Positions 58,047-64,000 of a stretch of 64,000 bases of DNA are shown piece after piece (positions within the stretch are counted from its first letter, which is position 1; the number at the start of each line of letters is the position of its first letter). The position numbers and the translations under genes were made by a program. Source of the DNA: Ferrimonas senticii DSM 18821 (GTDB lineage: Bacteria > Pseudomonadota > Gammaproteobacteria > Enterobacterales > Shewanellaceae); contig NZ_AUGM01000001.1 of the NCBI RefSeq assembly GCF_000422665.1, positions 613,352 through 677,351 on the forward strand, in the 5' to 3' direction. The notes beneath the pieces are model-generated. The model searched no databases and was not told the origin of the DNA. It saw only the letters and a program-made list of their open reading frames with translations.

Positions 58047-58609
58047 TGCTGATAGCTACTCAAATATTTGTTTATAAACTGCTGCTTCATCGCGGTTAGC
58101 GGGTAATCGTCGGCAGCAAGTAGGTAGTTCAAAGCGATGCCGTCAATTTCGGCAATCAACAGCAAGCTATCGACTCGCGGCTGCTGGCTACCAAGCTCGC
58201 TTAGCAGTGACTCAAACGAGGCCAACATCAAGGCGTCGCGCTCGGCCAGTTGCGGCTGCAACAGATGCTTTAAGTTCGGGTGACAGCGCACCTGATAGTC
58301 GAATAGGTAATACTGCCGCTGCTGCGGTAACGCCATTCCAACAAAGATCTGCTCCAACAGATTCTCTAACTGCGCAAGCGGCGTCGCGCCCTCGTTAGTT
58401 GGGGCAAGCTCGGCGTTAATCTCACTGATGATCAGTGCCATCCGCGCAAACACTTCAACCAACAACTCTTCCTTGTTGGCAAAGTGGTGAAACACCGCCC
58501 CTTTTGACACCTTGGCGTGGGCACAAATGGCGTTAATTGAGGTGTTGTCGTAGCCCTGCTGGGCAAACAGTTCAATCGCGGCGTCAATAATCAGCTGCTT
58601 TTTGGCCAT
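58043..58609 (-). CDS. TetR/AcrR-family transcriptional regulator
   Basis: This 188-residue repressor-type protein has an N-terminal TetR helix-turn-helix (AAIELFAQQGYDNTSINAIC, then VSKGAVFHHFANKEEL) and a C-terminal ligand domain with helical segments. It overlaps the GNAT gene by 4 bp. A likely autoregulatory operator lies about 35-50 bp upstream. The ligand is unknown. Confidence 0.9.
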   Translation of the reverse strand: MAKKQLIIDAAIELFAQQGYDNTSINAICAHAKVSKGAVFHHFANKEELLVEVFARMALIISEINAELAPTNEGATPLAQLENLLEQIFVGMALPQQRQYYLFDYQVRCHPNLKHLLQPQLAERDALMLASFESLLSELGSQQPRVDSLLLIAEIDGIALNYLLAADDYPLTAMKQQFINKYLSSYQQ

Positions 58610-58642
58610 AGTTGCGGCTCCAAAACCAAGTAAAAAAAAAAC

Positions 58643-58660
58643 AAACCAACCGGTCGGTTT
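58643..58660 (-). promoter_or_regulatory. Probable TetR-family operator
   Basis: AAACCAACCGGTCGGTTT is a near-perfect palindrome centred on ACCGGT, 34 bp upstream of the tetR-type gene start. It resembles operators of many TetR-family proteins. Confidence 0.6.
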
Positions 58661-58713
58661 TTAAAGTTTAGTTGAATCGCCAATGAAAGCACAAGCAATT
58701 TGAGTGCTATCCT

Positions 58714-58759
58714 CCAACAAAAACGCCCTAACTCATTGGAGTCAGGGCGTTTTTGTTGG
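58714..58759. terminator. Bidirectional terminator before ybaM
   Basis: A long stem CCAACAAAAACGCCCT/AGGGCGTTTTTGTTGG with A- and T-runs on both sides lies 10 bp beyond the ybaM stop on the minus strand. Confidence 0.85.
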
Positions 58760-58769
58760 ATCGGTTTAA

Positions 58770-58955
58770 TTACAGATTGTCGGGATCACAACGACGTTGC
58801 AGGTCCTTTTGGACTATCTCCAGCGCTTGCAGGGCAACCTGCGGATCCACGTCATTACTTTCCAGCAAGTAGATTAAATCCACCGCCAATTGCACGTGTT
58901 GCGGTGCCGACGCCAGTGCATGCGGCACCGCCGCCGATTCAGGCTTGTCACCCAT
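58770..58955 (-). CDS. ybaM: YbaM-like small protein (DUF2496)
   Basis: This 61-residue protein matches the E. coli YbaM/DUF2496 family, of unknown function, by the segment HVQLAVDLIYLLESNDVDP and ALQALEIVQKDLQRR. It starts in the overlapping TAATG with the stop of the preceding membrane protein, so the pair is co-translated. Confidence 0.82.
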   Translation of the reverse strand: MGDKPESAAVPHALASAPQHVQLAVDLIYLLESNDVDPQVALQALEIVQKDLQRRCDPDNL

Positions 58956-59230
58956 TAACTGAAACTCACGTTTTGAAAAACCAGATACCCAGCAACGGCG
59001 CAGAGGCTACAAAGCACCACGCCGGGCAGTAAAAATCGCAGTGCTTCACCGCTGTGCGCCCGGTATTTAATGCAATACCACAGCGCAATTGGAAAACAGA
59101 TTAGGCTGCCAACCCCAAACAGGTAGTGCCGGTGACCAAAGGCGATCAACGCACTCCACAGCACCCCAATAAACAGCAGCGACAGCGACGTCGCTACCAC
59201 CAGCAATGCCACGACCACACTCCATTCCAT
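58955..59230 (-). CDS. Small inner-membrane protein, unknown function
   Basis: This 91-residue protein (from ATG 59230, with AAGG 9 nt upstream) has three predicted membrane segments: VVALLVVATSLSLLFIGVLW, VGSLICFPIALWYC, and LPGVVLCSLCAVAGYLVF. It has no recognisable motif. It is coupled to ybaM by a TAATG overlap and divergent from yajD. Confidence 0.72.
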   Translation of the reverse strand: MEWSVVVALLVVATSLSLLFIGVLWSALIAFGHRHYLFGVGSLICFPIALWYCIKYRAHSGEALRFLLPGVVLCSLCAVAGYLVFQNVSFS

Positions 59231-59334
59231 TGCATCCATCCTTTTTCATCATTTTGTGGCCAATGCCGCCCTGCCATGATGCCAAAGGCACCGCAGCCAA
59301 TGCTATAGTAGCGGCGTTTTTTAAGGAGTTTCCC

Positions 59335-59676
59335 ATGGCATATATTCCAAGCAACTACGCTGCCCAAGAGCAAGGCTACCGCGACAAAGCGCTGAAATTG
59401 TTCCCATGGGTTTGTGGCCGCTGCGCCCGCGAGTTTCAATACTCCAACCTGCGCGAACTGACCGTACACCACATTGATCACGACCACAGCAATAACCCGT
59501 CGGACGGTTCCAACTGGGAGTTGTTATGCCTGTTCTGTCACGATAACGAGCACGAAAAATACACTCAAGCGGCCGCCTATGGCAGCACCGTCGAAGCCGG
59601 TGAGGATCTGAAGCGAGAGGTCGCCACCAGCAACCCTTTCGCAAACCTCAAAGCGATGATGGACGCCAAAAAATAA
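59335..59676 (+). CDS. yajD: HNH nuclease family protein YajD
   Basis: This 113-residue protein matches E. coli YajD (115 residues). An HNH-type nuclease fold is indicated by CGRC, VHHIDHDHSNNPSDGSNWELLCLFCHDNEH split by loops, with the zinc cysteines and the HH. Its biological role is unknown. ATG 59335 follows AAGGAG at 6 nt; longer frames were rejected. A TATAGT -10-like box lies 30 bp before the start. Confidence 0.92.
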   Translation: MAYIPSNYAAQEQGYRDKALKLFPWVCGRCAREFQYSNLRELTVHHIDHDHSNNPSDGSNWELLCLFCHDNEHEKYTQAAAYGSTVEAGEDLKREVATSNPFANLKAMMDAKK

Positions 59677-59700
59677 ACGCCTTGCTGTTGGCCAAAAACA

Positions 59701-59731
59701 AAAAACCTAGCTGAGTAGCTAGGTTTTTTTG
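59701..59731 (+). terminator. Terminator after yajD
   Basis: A 12-bp stem AAAAACCTAGCT/AGCTAGGTTTTT with a 4-nt loop and a T-run lies between convergent yajD and tonB-like genes. It is bidirectional in composition. Confidence 0.88.
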
Positions 59732-59750
59732 TTTTAAATGACGCTGCTGG

Positions 59751-60398
59751 CTACGAATTACGGTTGATCTCGAAACTCAAGCGCACTTGCTGATCAAATT
59801 GTTTTACCGGCACGCCGTCAACCAGCTTTGGCTTGTACTTCCATTTTGCCAGCGCTCGGCGGGCTTCACGATCGAAGACTCGGACTGGATTGCCTTCAAC
59901 CACCACCGCATCTTCAACCGCACCTTGCTCGTTAATAGTGAAGTTTAAGATCACGTAACCTTCTACCCCTTGGCGGGCAGCCGCCGCTGGATAGCGTGGT
60001 TCAATCCGCACGATCGGGGCCGCTTCGCCGTCACCAACGCCAGCTAACACACTGCTAGGATCGCCTAAGCCAGCGTTAAAACCGCCGCTGAAATCGGCAT
60101 TAAAGTTGCCCAAGTCCGGTGCCGGCATGTTGGCCGCCATCGCACTGGCGATATCGGTGCTTTCCGGCTCCATCACCGCCATCTTCGGCATCTCTGGTTG
60201 TGGCTTCGGCGGTTCTGGCTTTTGTCGGTCGCGCACTTGTACCGCTTCATCCTCAACCACCATCACGACTTCGATGGCTGGAGCAATAAAATCGTTATCA
60301 TGACGCTGACTGTTGCCGCTAACCAAAAACGCCATAAAACCGAGCAAGAAAAAGGTAATGACCGCTGCCAGCGCCAAGGCTATCAGGGTTCGAATCAT
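59751..60398 (-). CDS. TonB-family energy-transducing protein
   Basis: This 215-residue protein couples inner-membrane proton motive force to outer-membrane receptors. It has an N-terminal membrane helix (about 3-28), a Pro/Lys/Glu-rich linker (QKPEPPKPQPEMPKM) and a C-terminal TonB domain (about 135-210, with IEPRYPAAAARQGVEGYVIL and WKYKPKLVDGVPV). exbB and exbD are not adjacent. ATG 60398 (AGAGG upstream) is preferred over a GTG two codons earlier. A Fur-box-like sequence lies 30 bp before the start, implying iron control. Confidence 0.9.
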   Translation of the reverse strand: MIRTLIALALAAVITFFLLGFMAFLVSGNSQRHDNDFIAPAIEVVMVVEDEAVQVRDRQKPEPPKPQPEMPKMAVMEPESTDIASAMAANMPAPDLGNFNADFSGGFNAGLGDPSSVLAGVGDGEAAPIVRIEPRYPAAAARQGVEGYVILNFTINEQGAVEDAVVVEGNPVRVFDREARRALAKWKYKPKLVDGVPVKQFDQQVRLSFEINRNS

Positions 60399-60427
60399 GG
60401 GCACGCCTCTAAGGAATACAGATTAAC

Positions 60428-60446
60428 GACAATGGTTATCATTAAG
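60428..60446 (-). promoter_or_regulatory. Possible Fur box upstream of the tonB-like gene
   Basis: GACAATGGTTATCATTAAG matches the 19-bp Fur consensus GATAATGATWATCATTATC at 15 of 19 positions, 30 bp before the tonB-like start codon. Confidence 0.6.
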
Positions 60447-60601
60447 TTTATTCCCTAAGCGATCTTGAAACTGTGGCGTAACTCGCAAATCACATCCGAG
60501 TACAATCCTGCGGCAGCTAAAACTGACGCGTTTTTGTACGCTTTACCGCCATCAACACAAGGCATATTATCCAATGGCACAGTGTAGATTGGACGCAACG
60601 G

Positions 60602-60994
60602 ATGCTGACTGTCGAGATTGATCATTGCGCCGGGATCATCACCTTTCATTGTGGTGGCCAACTGGATCTCAAGCAGATTAAACAAGCGCAATTTGAACTG
60701 CGGGCTTTTCTAAGCCATCGCCAGCACTTGCAGGGCTTTATTTGGCACTGGCAGGCATTTCCCTATTGCCCTAAGTGGCAGGATGGCCAATTGTTGTGGC
60801 AATGGTTGAACCAACTTAATCAGCTGTGCTGTCAGCACGCCATCGTCAGCAATAACGTCTGCGGTGATCTGCTGGCGAAACTCAGCCTGTTACAACGCTA
60901 CGTCTTGATCCGTCATTTTGCTGATAGCCAACTTGGCAATGCCAAACAGTGGCTTGCCCATCACCCGCCACCGGAATCAAACAACGCTCAATAA
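60602..60994 (+). CDS. Small protein, possible STAS/SpoIIAA-like fold
   Basis: I do not recognise this 130-residue protein with certainty. The start (MLTVEIDHCAGIITFHCGGQ), followed by an alternating helix-strand pattern with a Trp-rich middle (GFIWHWQAFPYCPKW), is reminiscent of the SpoIIAA/STAS-SEC14 family, but the motif is not decisive. The final codons overlap the end of the convergent peptidase-like gene by 7 bp. An antisense 78-codon frame overlaps its 5' end. Its tail is hydrophilic. Confidence 0.5.
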   Translation: MLTVEIDHCAGIITFHCGGQLDLKQIKQAQFELRAFLSHRQHLQGFIWHWQAFPYCPKWQDGQLLWQWLNQLNQLCCQHAIVSNNVCGDLLAKLSLLQRYVLIRHFADSQLGNAKQWLAHHPPPESNNAQ

Positions 60995-61842
60995 CCCAAT
61001 TGCTGTCGCTGTTTGCGCAGTTGTTGATTAAAACGGTCAATTAGCGGCGTTGCGCTAGGCTGGTCAAGCCACATCAGTAGATCAGCGCGCAAACTGCCGT
61101 CAGCGTTAAATTGGCTAAGATGGCTGCCAAGACTTGGCAGGTACCATTGCCAATCAAATAACAGTCCAATCACCCAATTAGCAAACTGATGAGCCTCATA
61201 TTCATGGGTGAGCGCGGCGATATCACCGAAACTGACTGGGTTGATGTTTTGTTCGGCTGCAAATCCGGCGGCAAAGCCTTTAGCGAGATCAGAGTGCGGT
61301 GCTTGCTCGGTTTGCGCCAGTTGATAAGCATGGCGGCTTTCATGCAGCAGCAGGACCAACTGCACCAGTGGCGGCTGCTTTTCTAGCTCCAGCAGATTTA
61401 GATAAACCTCACTTCGACCATTAAGCGGCGTTCTGGGAATAAAACCAGAGAGTTGTTGCGGCGAGCTAACCACCGGCAGCAACAGCGGTTCAGGGTAATG
61501 CCACAAGCGGCTTTGCAACGAGATAAGCTGCCCTAACACTTCGACCCGCTGGCTTTGCTCCAGATCCGACCACTGTGCAATCCGTGCGGTTAACAGATCA
61601 TCCTGTTTAATCGCTGCGACTAACTCATACACCTGTTGCTGGGTAACTAACCCCGCGCTGCGCACAAACGCCTGTGCTTGTGGTTGCAGCACAAAAGCCG
61701 CCGGCGCTTGCTGCTGAACACTTTGGTTGGCAAGGAATTTATCTGCTTTGATCGGTGGCGGCTGCACGGTCGCCATGCAGGGTCCAACTACAACCAACCA
61801 CAGCAATGGCAACAGGCTTAATAGCCGAGTGAACTTCATCAT
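60988..61842 (-). CDS. Putative exported HExxH metallopeptidase
   Basis: This 284-residue protein has a signal peptide (MKFTRLLSLLPLLWLVVVG, ending PCMA). A zincin-like motif LLLHESRHAYQLA lies at about residue 165, and a further acidic/His cluster LTHEYEAHQFANW at about residue 208 could supply the third zinc ligand. Two His and one Glu plus the export signal suggest a periplasmic zinc protease. I cannot place it in a named family. Upstream is a likely terminator of the MAPEG gene. The start may be the first or the second Met. Confidence 0.72.
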   Translation of the reverse strand: MMKFTRLLSLLPLLWLVVVGPCMATVQPPPIKADKFLANQSVQQQAPAAFVLQPQAQAFVRSAGLVTQQQVYELVAAIKQDDLLTARIAQWSDLEQSQRVEVLGQLISLQSRLWHYPEPLLLPVVSSPQQLSGFIPRTPLNGRSEVYLNLLELEKQPPLVQLVLLLHESRHAYQLAQTEQAPHSDLAKGFAAGFAAEQNINPVSFGDIAALTHEYEAHQFANWVIGLLFDWQWYLPSLGSHLSQFNADGSLRADLLMWLDQPSATPLIDRFNQQLRKQRQQLGY

Positions 61843-61852
61843 CTAATACCGG

Positions 61853-61880
61853 TAAAAAACGCCGCTAAATGATAGCGGCG
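61853..61880 (-). terminator. Terminator of the MAPEG gene
   Basis: On the minus strand an 8-bp stem CGCCGCTA/TAGCGGCG with a 5-nt loop is followed by TTTTTT, 35 bp beyond the MAPEG stop. Confidence 0.8.
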
Positions 61881-61914
61881 CTCACTGATAACTGCGTTGA
61901 TTTAGCTAACAGTA

Positions 61915-62298
61915 TCATCCGATTAGTACCAAATTGGCGATAGCACCAATGGCCATCGTCAGCCAACTGGCTAAGGTACCCAGCACGCGACCGATATGGA
62001 TTCGACCTGCGCCGGCAATCAGCCCCCACGGATGCAGCATCCGTCCTACGACCCAGCCAATCGTCACCGTTGCCAGCAGCCATGACGGCGCTTGATGGTA
62101 TTCAAGCAGCGCAATTAACGGCAGTGCAAACACCGCGTATTCAATTAAGTTCGCGTGCGCGCGGATCCGCAGTTCCAACCGGCGATTATCCCGATGGCCG
62201 ATCCCCACCGCTTCAGCGCGGCGAACTTGCACCACCATAAACGCTAATATCAGCGCCAACAGCGCCGTTAAAGAAACCGCAATTGTCGTCCAAAACAT
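61915..62298 (-). CDS. MAPEG-family membrane protein (YecN-like)
   Basis: This 127-residue protein has four predicted membrane helices and the MAPEG signature (RRLELRIRAHANLIEYAVFAL, followed by RMLHPWGLIAG). Eukaryotic relatives are glutathione- or eicosanoid-handling enzymes; the bacterial YecN group has no proven function. It stands alone between two terminators. Confidence 0.87.
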   Translation of the reverse strand: MFWTTIAVSLTALLALILAFMVVQVRRAEAVGIGHRDNRRLELRIRAHANLIEYAVFALPLIALLEYHQAPSWLLATVTIGWVVGRMLHPWGLIAGAGRIHIGRVLGTLASWLTMAIGAIANLVLIG

Positions 62299-62424
62299 GG
62301 TTTTTCCTCTTTATTGTTATGTGGTTAAGTTGCAACCTCGCACACTAAGCCAAGATAAATCCATTCTGCCAAATGGCCAACCACTGATATAATCGAGCCA
62401 ATCAACTTATCTGGAGTGCTGAAC

Positions 62425-62781
62425 ATGAGCATCAACCCACAATCTTTCCTAAGCCAAGGCAGCCAAGCCCGCTACGATGCCACCGTTGAAGGCGCTAAAG
62501 CCAACAATGCCCTGTGGACTCTGGCCGATGACAACGGCTGCGTGATCTTGAGTAACGACACCGAGCAATGTCTGGTGGTTTGGCACGACGAAGCGATCGC
62601 CAAAGCGTGGGCAACTGATGAGTTCGCCAACACTACCCCGCTGAAGATTGAACTGGATGCCTTTATTGAAAAATGGGTACCGGGCATGACCAACGACGGC
62701 TTCGAGCTGATCGTTGGCCCAGACATCGAAGGCGAAGGCATCGTGGTTGCCCCAGAAGAGTTCGCTGAAGAGCTGGCATAA
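62425..62781 (+). CDS. DUF2750-domain protein
   Basis: This 118-residue acidic protein of the DUF2750 family is of unknown function. It is a small one-domain protein with the conserved Trp-rich middle (ALWTLADDNGCVIL, CLVVWHDEAIAKAWA) and an acidic C-terminus (APEEFAEELA). ATG 62425 with CTGGAG at 8 nt was chosen over an ATG three codons earlier. Confidence 0.8.
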   Translation: MSINPQSFLSQGSQARYDATVEGAKANNALWTLADDNGCVILSNDTEQCLVVWHDEAIAKAWATDEFANTTPLKIELDAFIEKWVPGMTNDGFELIVGPDIEGEGIVVAPEEFAEELA

Positions 62782-62799
62782 CCGCCCTTGAATGACCTA

Positions 62800-62834
62800 A
62801 TCAACGCCCCGCATAGCGGGGCGTTGTTGTTTTT
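62800..62834 (+). terminator. Terminator after the DUF2750 gene
   Basis: A perfect 11-bp stem CAACGCCCCGC/GCGGGGCGTTG with a 3-nt loop is followed by TTGTTTTTA. Confidence 0.88.
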
Positions 62835-62943
62835 AACATCCTGATAAAACACGGTTAAAACAACACCACTTAGGCGCATATTGCGCATCTATCGATTGCT
62901 TTCGACCCGTTGCCACGTACACTGCCGCCAACAATTTAATGGC

Positions 62944-63008
62944 GCTGTATATCTCTGGAAATTTGGTCCAGAAGTTTCTACCGCAAGACCCAATCTTGCG
63001 ACTACGGC
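62944..63008 (+). ncRNA. Guanine-class purine riboswitch
   Basis: The sequence folds as the purine aptamer. P1 is GCTGTA/TACGGC with one G-U pair. P2 is CTGGA/TCCAG closing a 7-nt loop that ends GG. The junction is GTTTCTAC, identical to the conserved J2/3. P3 is GCAAG/CTTGC closing a loop with CCC, so the loop-loop GG:CC contacts can form. The J3/1 segment is ACT, with a C at the specificity position that reads guanine and not adenine. U22, U47, U51 and C74 equivalents are conserved; the A24 equivalent is U. It lies 95 bp upstream of a purine permease gene. The expression platform is not resolved, though a GGCT...AGCC hairpin follows. Confidence 0.9.
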
Positions 63009-63102
63009 TGACCTCTCTGACAATGGCTGATGGCCGTTGCCAGCCTCTGCGATATCCGCCCATAAATTGCCTTGAAAACATCAATAACCGACAGGCATTA
63101 CC

Positions 63103-64000
63103 TTGGCTACCTCTACTCTTCTCGATTCGATCTTTAAGCTCTCTGAGCGCAAAACCACCGTGGCGACCGAAATGTACGCCGGCTTCGTTACCTTTTTGGC
63201 GATGTGCTACATCTTAGCGGTTAACCCTGCTGTACTGGGCGGTATCGAAGGTTTTGATAAAGGCGCGGTATTTACCGCCACCGCTCTAGCGTCGGCGTTT
63301 GCGACGCTGATCATGGGCTTCTTTGGTAACTACCCAGTAATGCTGGCTCCTGGCATGAGCATGAACGGCTTCTTTAAAGGGATGCTGCTGTCGGGCTCGG
63401 TAGCCATTTTGTGGCACGAAGCGCTGTTCGGGATCTTCCTCTCTGGCGTGGTTTACCTGCTGTTCTCGATGACGTCCGCTCGTAAGTACATGATTGAAGC
63501 GATCCCAGAAGATCTGAAACTGGCAGTGACCGTGTCACTGGGCTTGTTCATTACCTTCTTGGGTCTAAAAAACGCCGGTATCGTAGTCTCTAACCCATTT
63601 GTGTTGGTAGGTCTGGGTGACATCACCAAGCCACAAGTGGCCATCGCCTTTATCAGTCTGTTTGTGGCGCTAGGCTGCATGGTGCGCAACATCAAACTGG
63701 CCACCTTTATCGCCTTTATGACCTCAATGGGTCTGAGCTTGGCCTCTGATGCGTTGCTCGGCACCAACTTCGCACCACTGCCAGAGCAATGGTTCTCGCT
63801 GCCACCAAGCATCGCCCCAACCTTTGGCGCGATCTTTAACTTCGAATTTTTGACCGCCGATAAGCTGTTCGATCTGATGTTTATCGTGCTGATCTTCTTT
63901 ATCGTCGATTTCTTTGATGGCATGTCCACCATCGTTGGTGTCGGCCGCGACGCCGGCATCATCAGCAAAGATGGCAAGGTACCAAACGCGCGTTCAGCGC
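63103..64000 (+). CDS. NCS2-family adenine/guanine/hypoxanthine permease, 5' part
   Basis: This is the N-terminal part (299 codons) of an AzgA-type purine permease running off the window. Visible family features are MYAGFVTFLAMCYILAVNP (membrane segment 1), MGFFGNYPVMLAPGMSMNGFF with the NCS2 glycine signature, and VDFFDGMSTIVGVGRDAG. These proteins import purine bases with protons. The start is TTG 63103, preceded by ACAGG at 8 nt; no ATG is suitable. The guanine riboswitch in the leader indicates regulation by guanine or hypoxanthine. Confidence 0.9.
   Translation, partial: MATSTLLDSIFKLSERKTTVATEMYAGFVTFLAMCYILAVNPAVLGGIEGFDKGAVFTATALASAFATLIMGFFGNYPVMLAPGMSMNGFFKGMLLSGSVAILWHEALFGIFLSGVVYLLFSMTSARKYMIEAIPEDLKLAVTVSLGLFITFLGLKNAGIVVSNPFVLVGLGDITKPQVAIAFISLFVALGCMVRNIKLATFIAFMTSMGLSLASDALLGTNFAPLPEQWFSLPPSIAPTFGAIFNFEFLTADKLFDLMFIVLIFFIVDFFDGMSTIVGVGRDAGIISKDGKVPNARSA

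Noticed and set aside
60455-60691. 78-codon frame on the minus strand, overlapping the start of the small + strand gene at 60602
   Set aside because: It has no convincing ribosome-binding site and no recognised family, and most of it lies antisense to the better + strand frame. A shorter version starting at the internal Met is possible but not supported.

Overview
The window is chromosomal DNA from a free-living gammaproteobacterium, most likely of the Alteromonadales (Shewanella/Ferrimonas-like). This rests on gene order and protein types: ppsR-aroH, smc-zipA-ligA with cysZ divergent, cysK-ptsH-crr, yffB-dapE and pyrB-pyrI are all gammaproteobacterial arrangements, and condensation relies on an SMC protein rather than MukB. 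The genes are densely packed and mostly separated by clear hairpin terminators. I see no rRNA, tRNA, CRISPR array, prophage or intact transposase gene.

Layout. 1-4 kb: end of ppsR, a secreted nickel superoxide dismutase, aroH, an orphan NarL-type response regulator and an unusual stand-alone RelA/SpoT-like protein. 4-14 kb: an oxidoreductase, a SIMPL protein, a YeeZ-type epimerase, ligA, zipA, smc and cysZ. 14-18 kb: a small unknown protein, a LysE exporter, a MATE exporter and a DUF4124 protein. 18-30 kb: a complete glycogen and maltodextrin operon on the minus strand, malQ-glgB-glgX-glgP-glgC-glgA. 30-37 kb: cysK, ptsH and crr without ptsI, yffB-dapE-M15 peptidase, and a PBP1C-like protein whose catalytic residues appear lost. 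37-48.6 kb: nitroreductase, pepT, asnB, a molbindin, ybaK with a DeoR regulator, a TonB-dependent receptor and pyrBI. 48.6-57.5 kb: YjbR-like protein, acuI, ydjM, an acyl-CoA dehydrogenase, a GlxA-type regulator, then a four-cluster ferredoxin, a tungsten-type aldehyde ferredoxin oxidoreductase and a small companion protein. 57.5-64 kb: GNAT/TetR pair, ybaM, yajD, a Fur-box-associated tonB, small unknowns, a DUF2750 protein and a purine permease led by a guanine riboswitch.

Five copies of one element of about 243 bp, with terminal inverted repeats beginning GGGCGTGTTGAC and mostly TA-flanked, lie between genes at 4.0, 17.1, 19.8, 37.2 and 42.3 kb. They carry no transposase and behave like a MITE family. 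One sits inside the glycogen operon between glgC and glgA. Two others lie directly upstream of genes and give false N-terminal extensions in open-reading-frame calls.

The points most worth following are the guanine riboswitch, the catalytically dead PBP1C, the periplasmic NiSOD, the RelA/SpoT-like protein, the ydhY/ydhV-like AOR module with a possible FNR site, the pts locus lacking enzyme I, and the MITE family.
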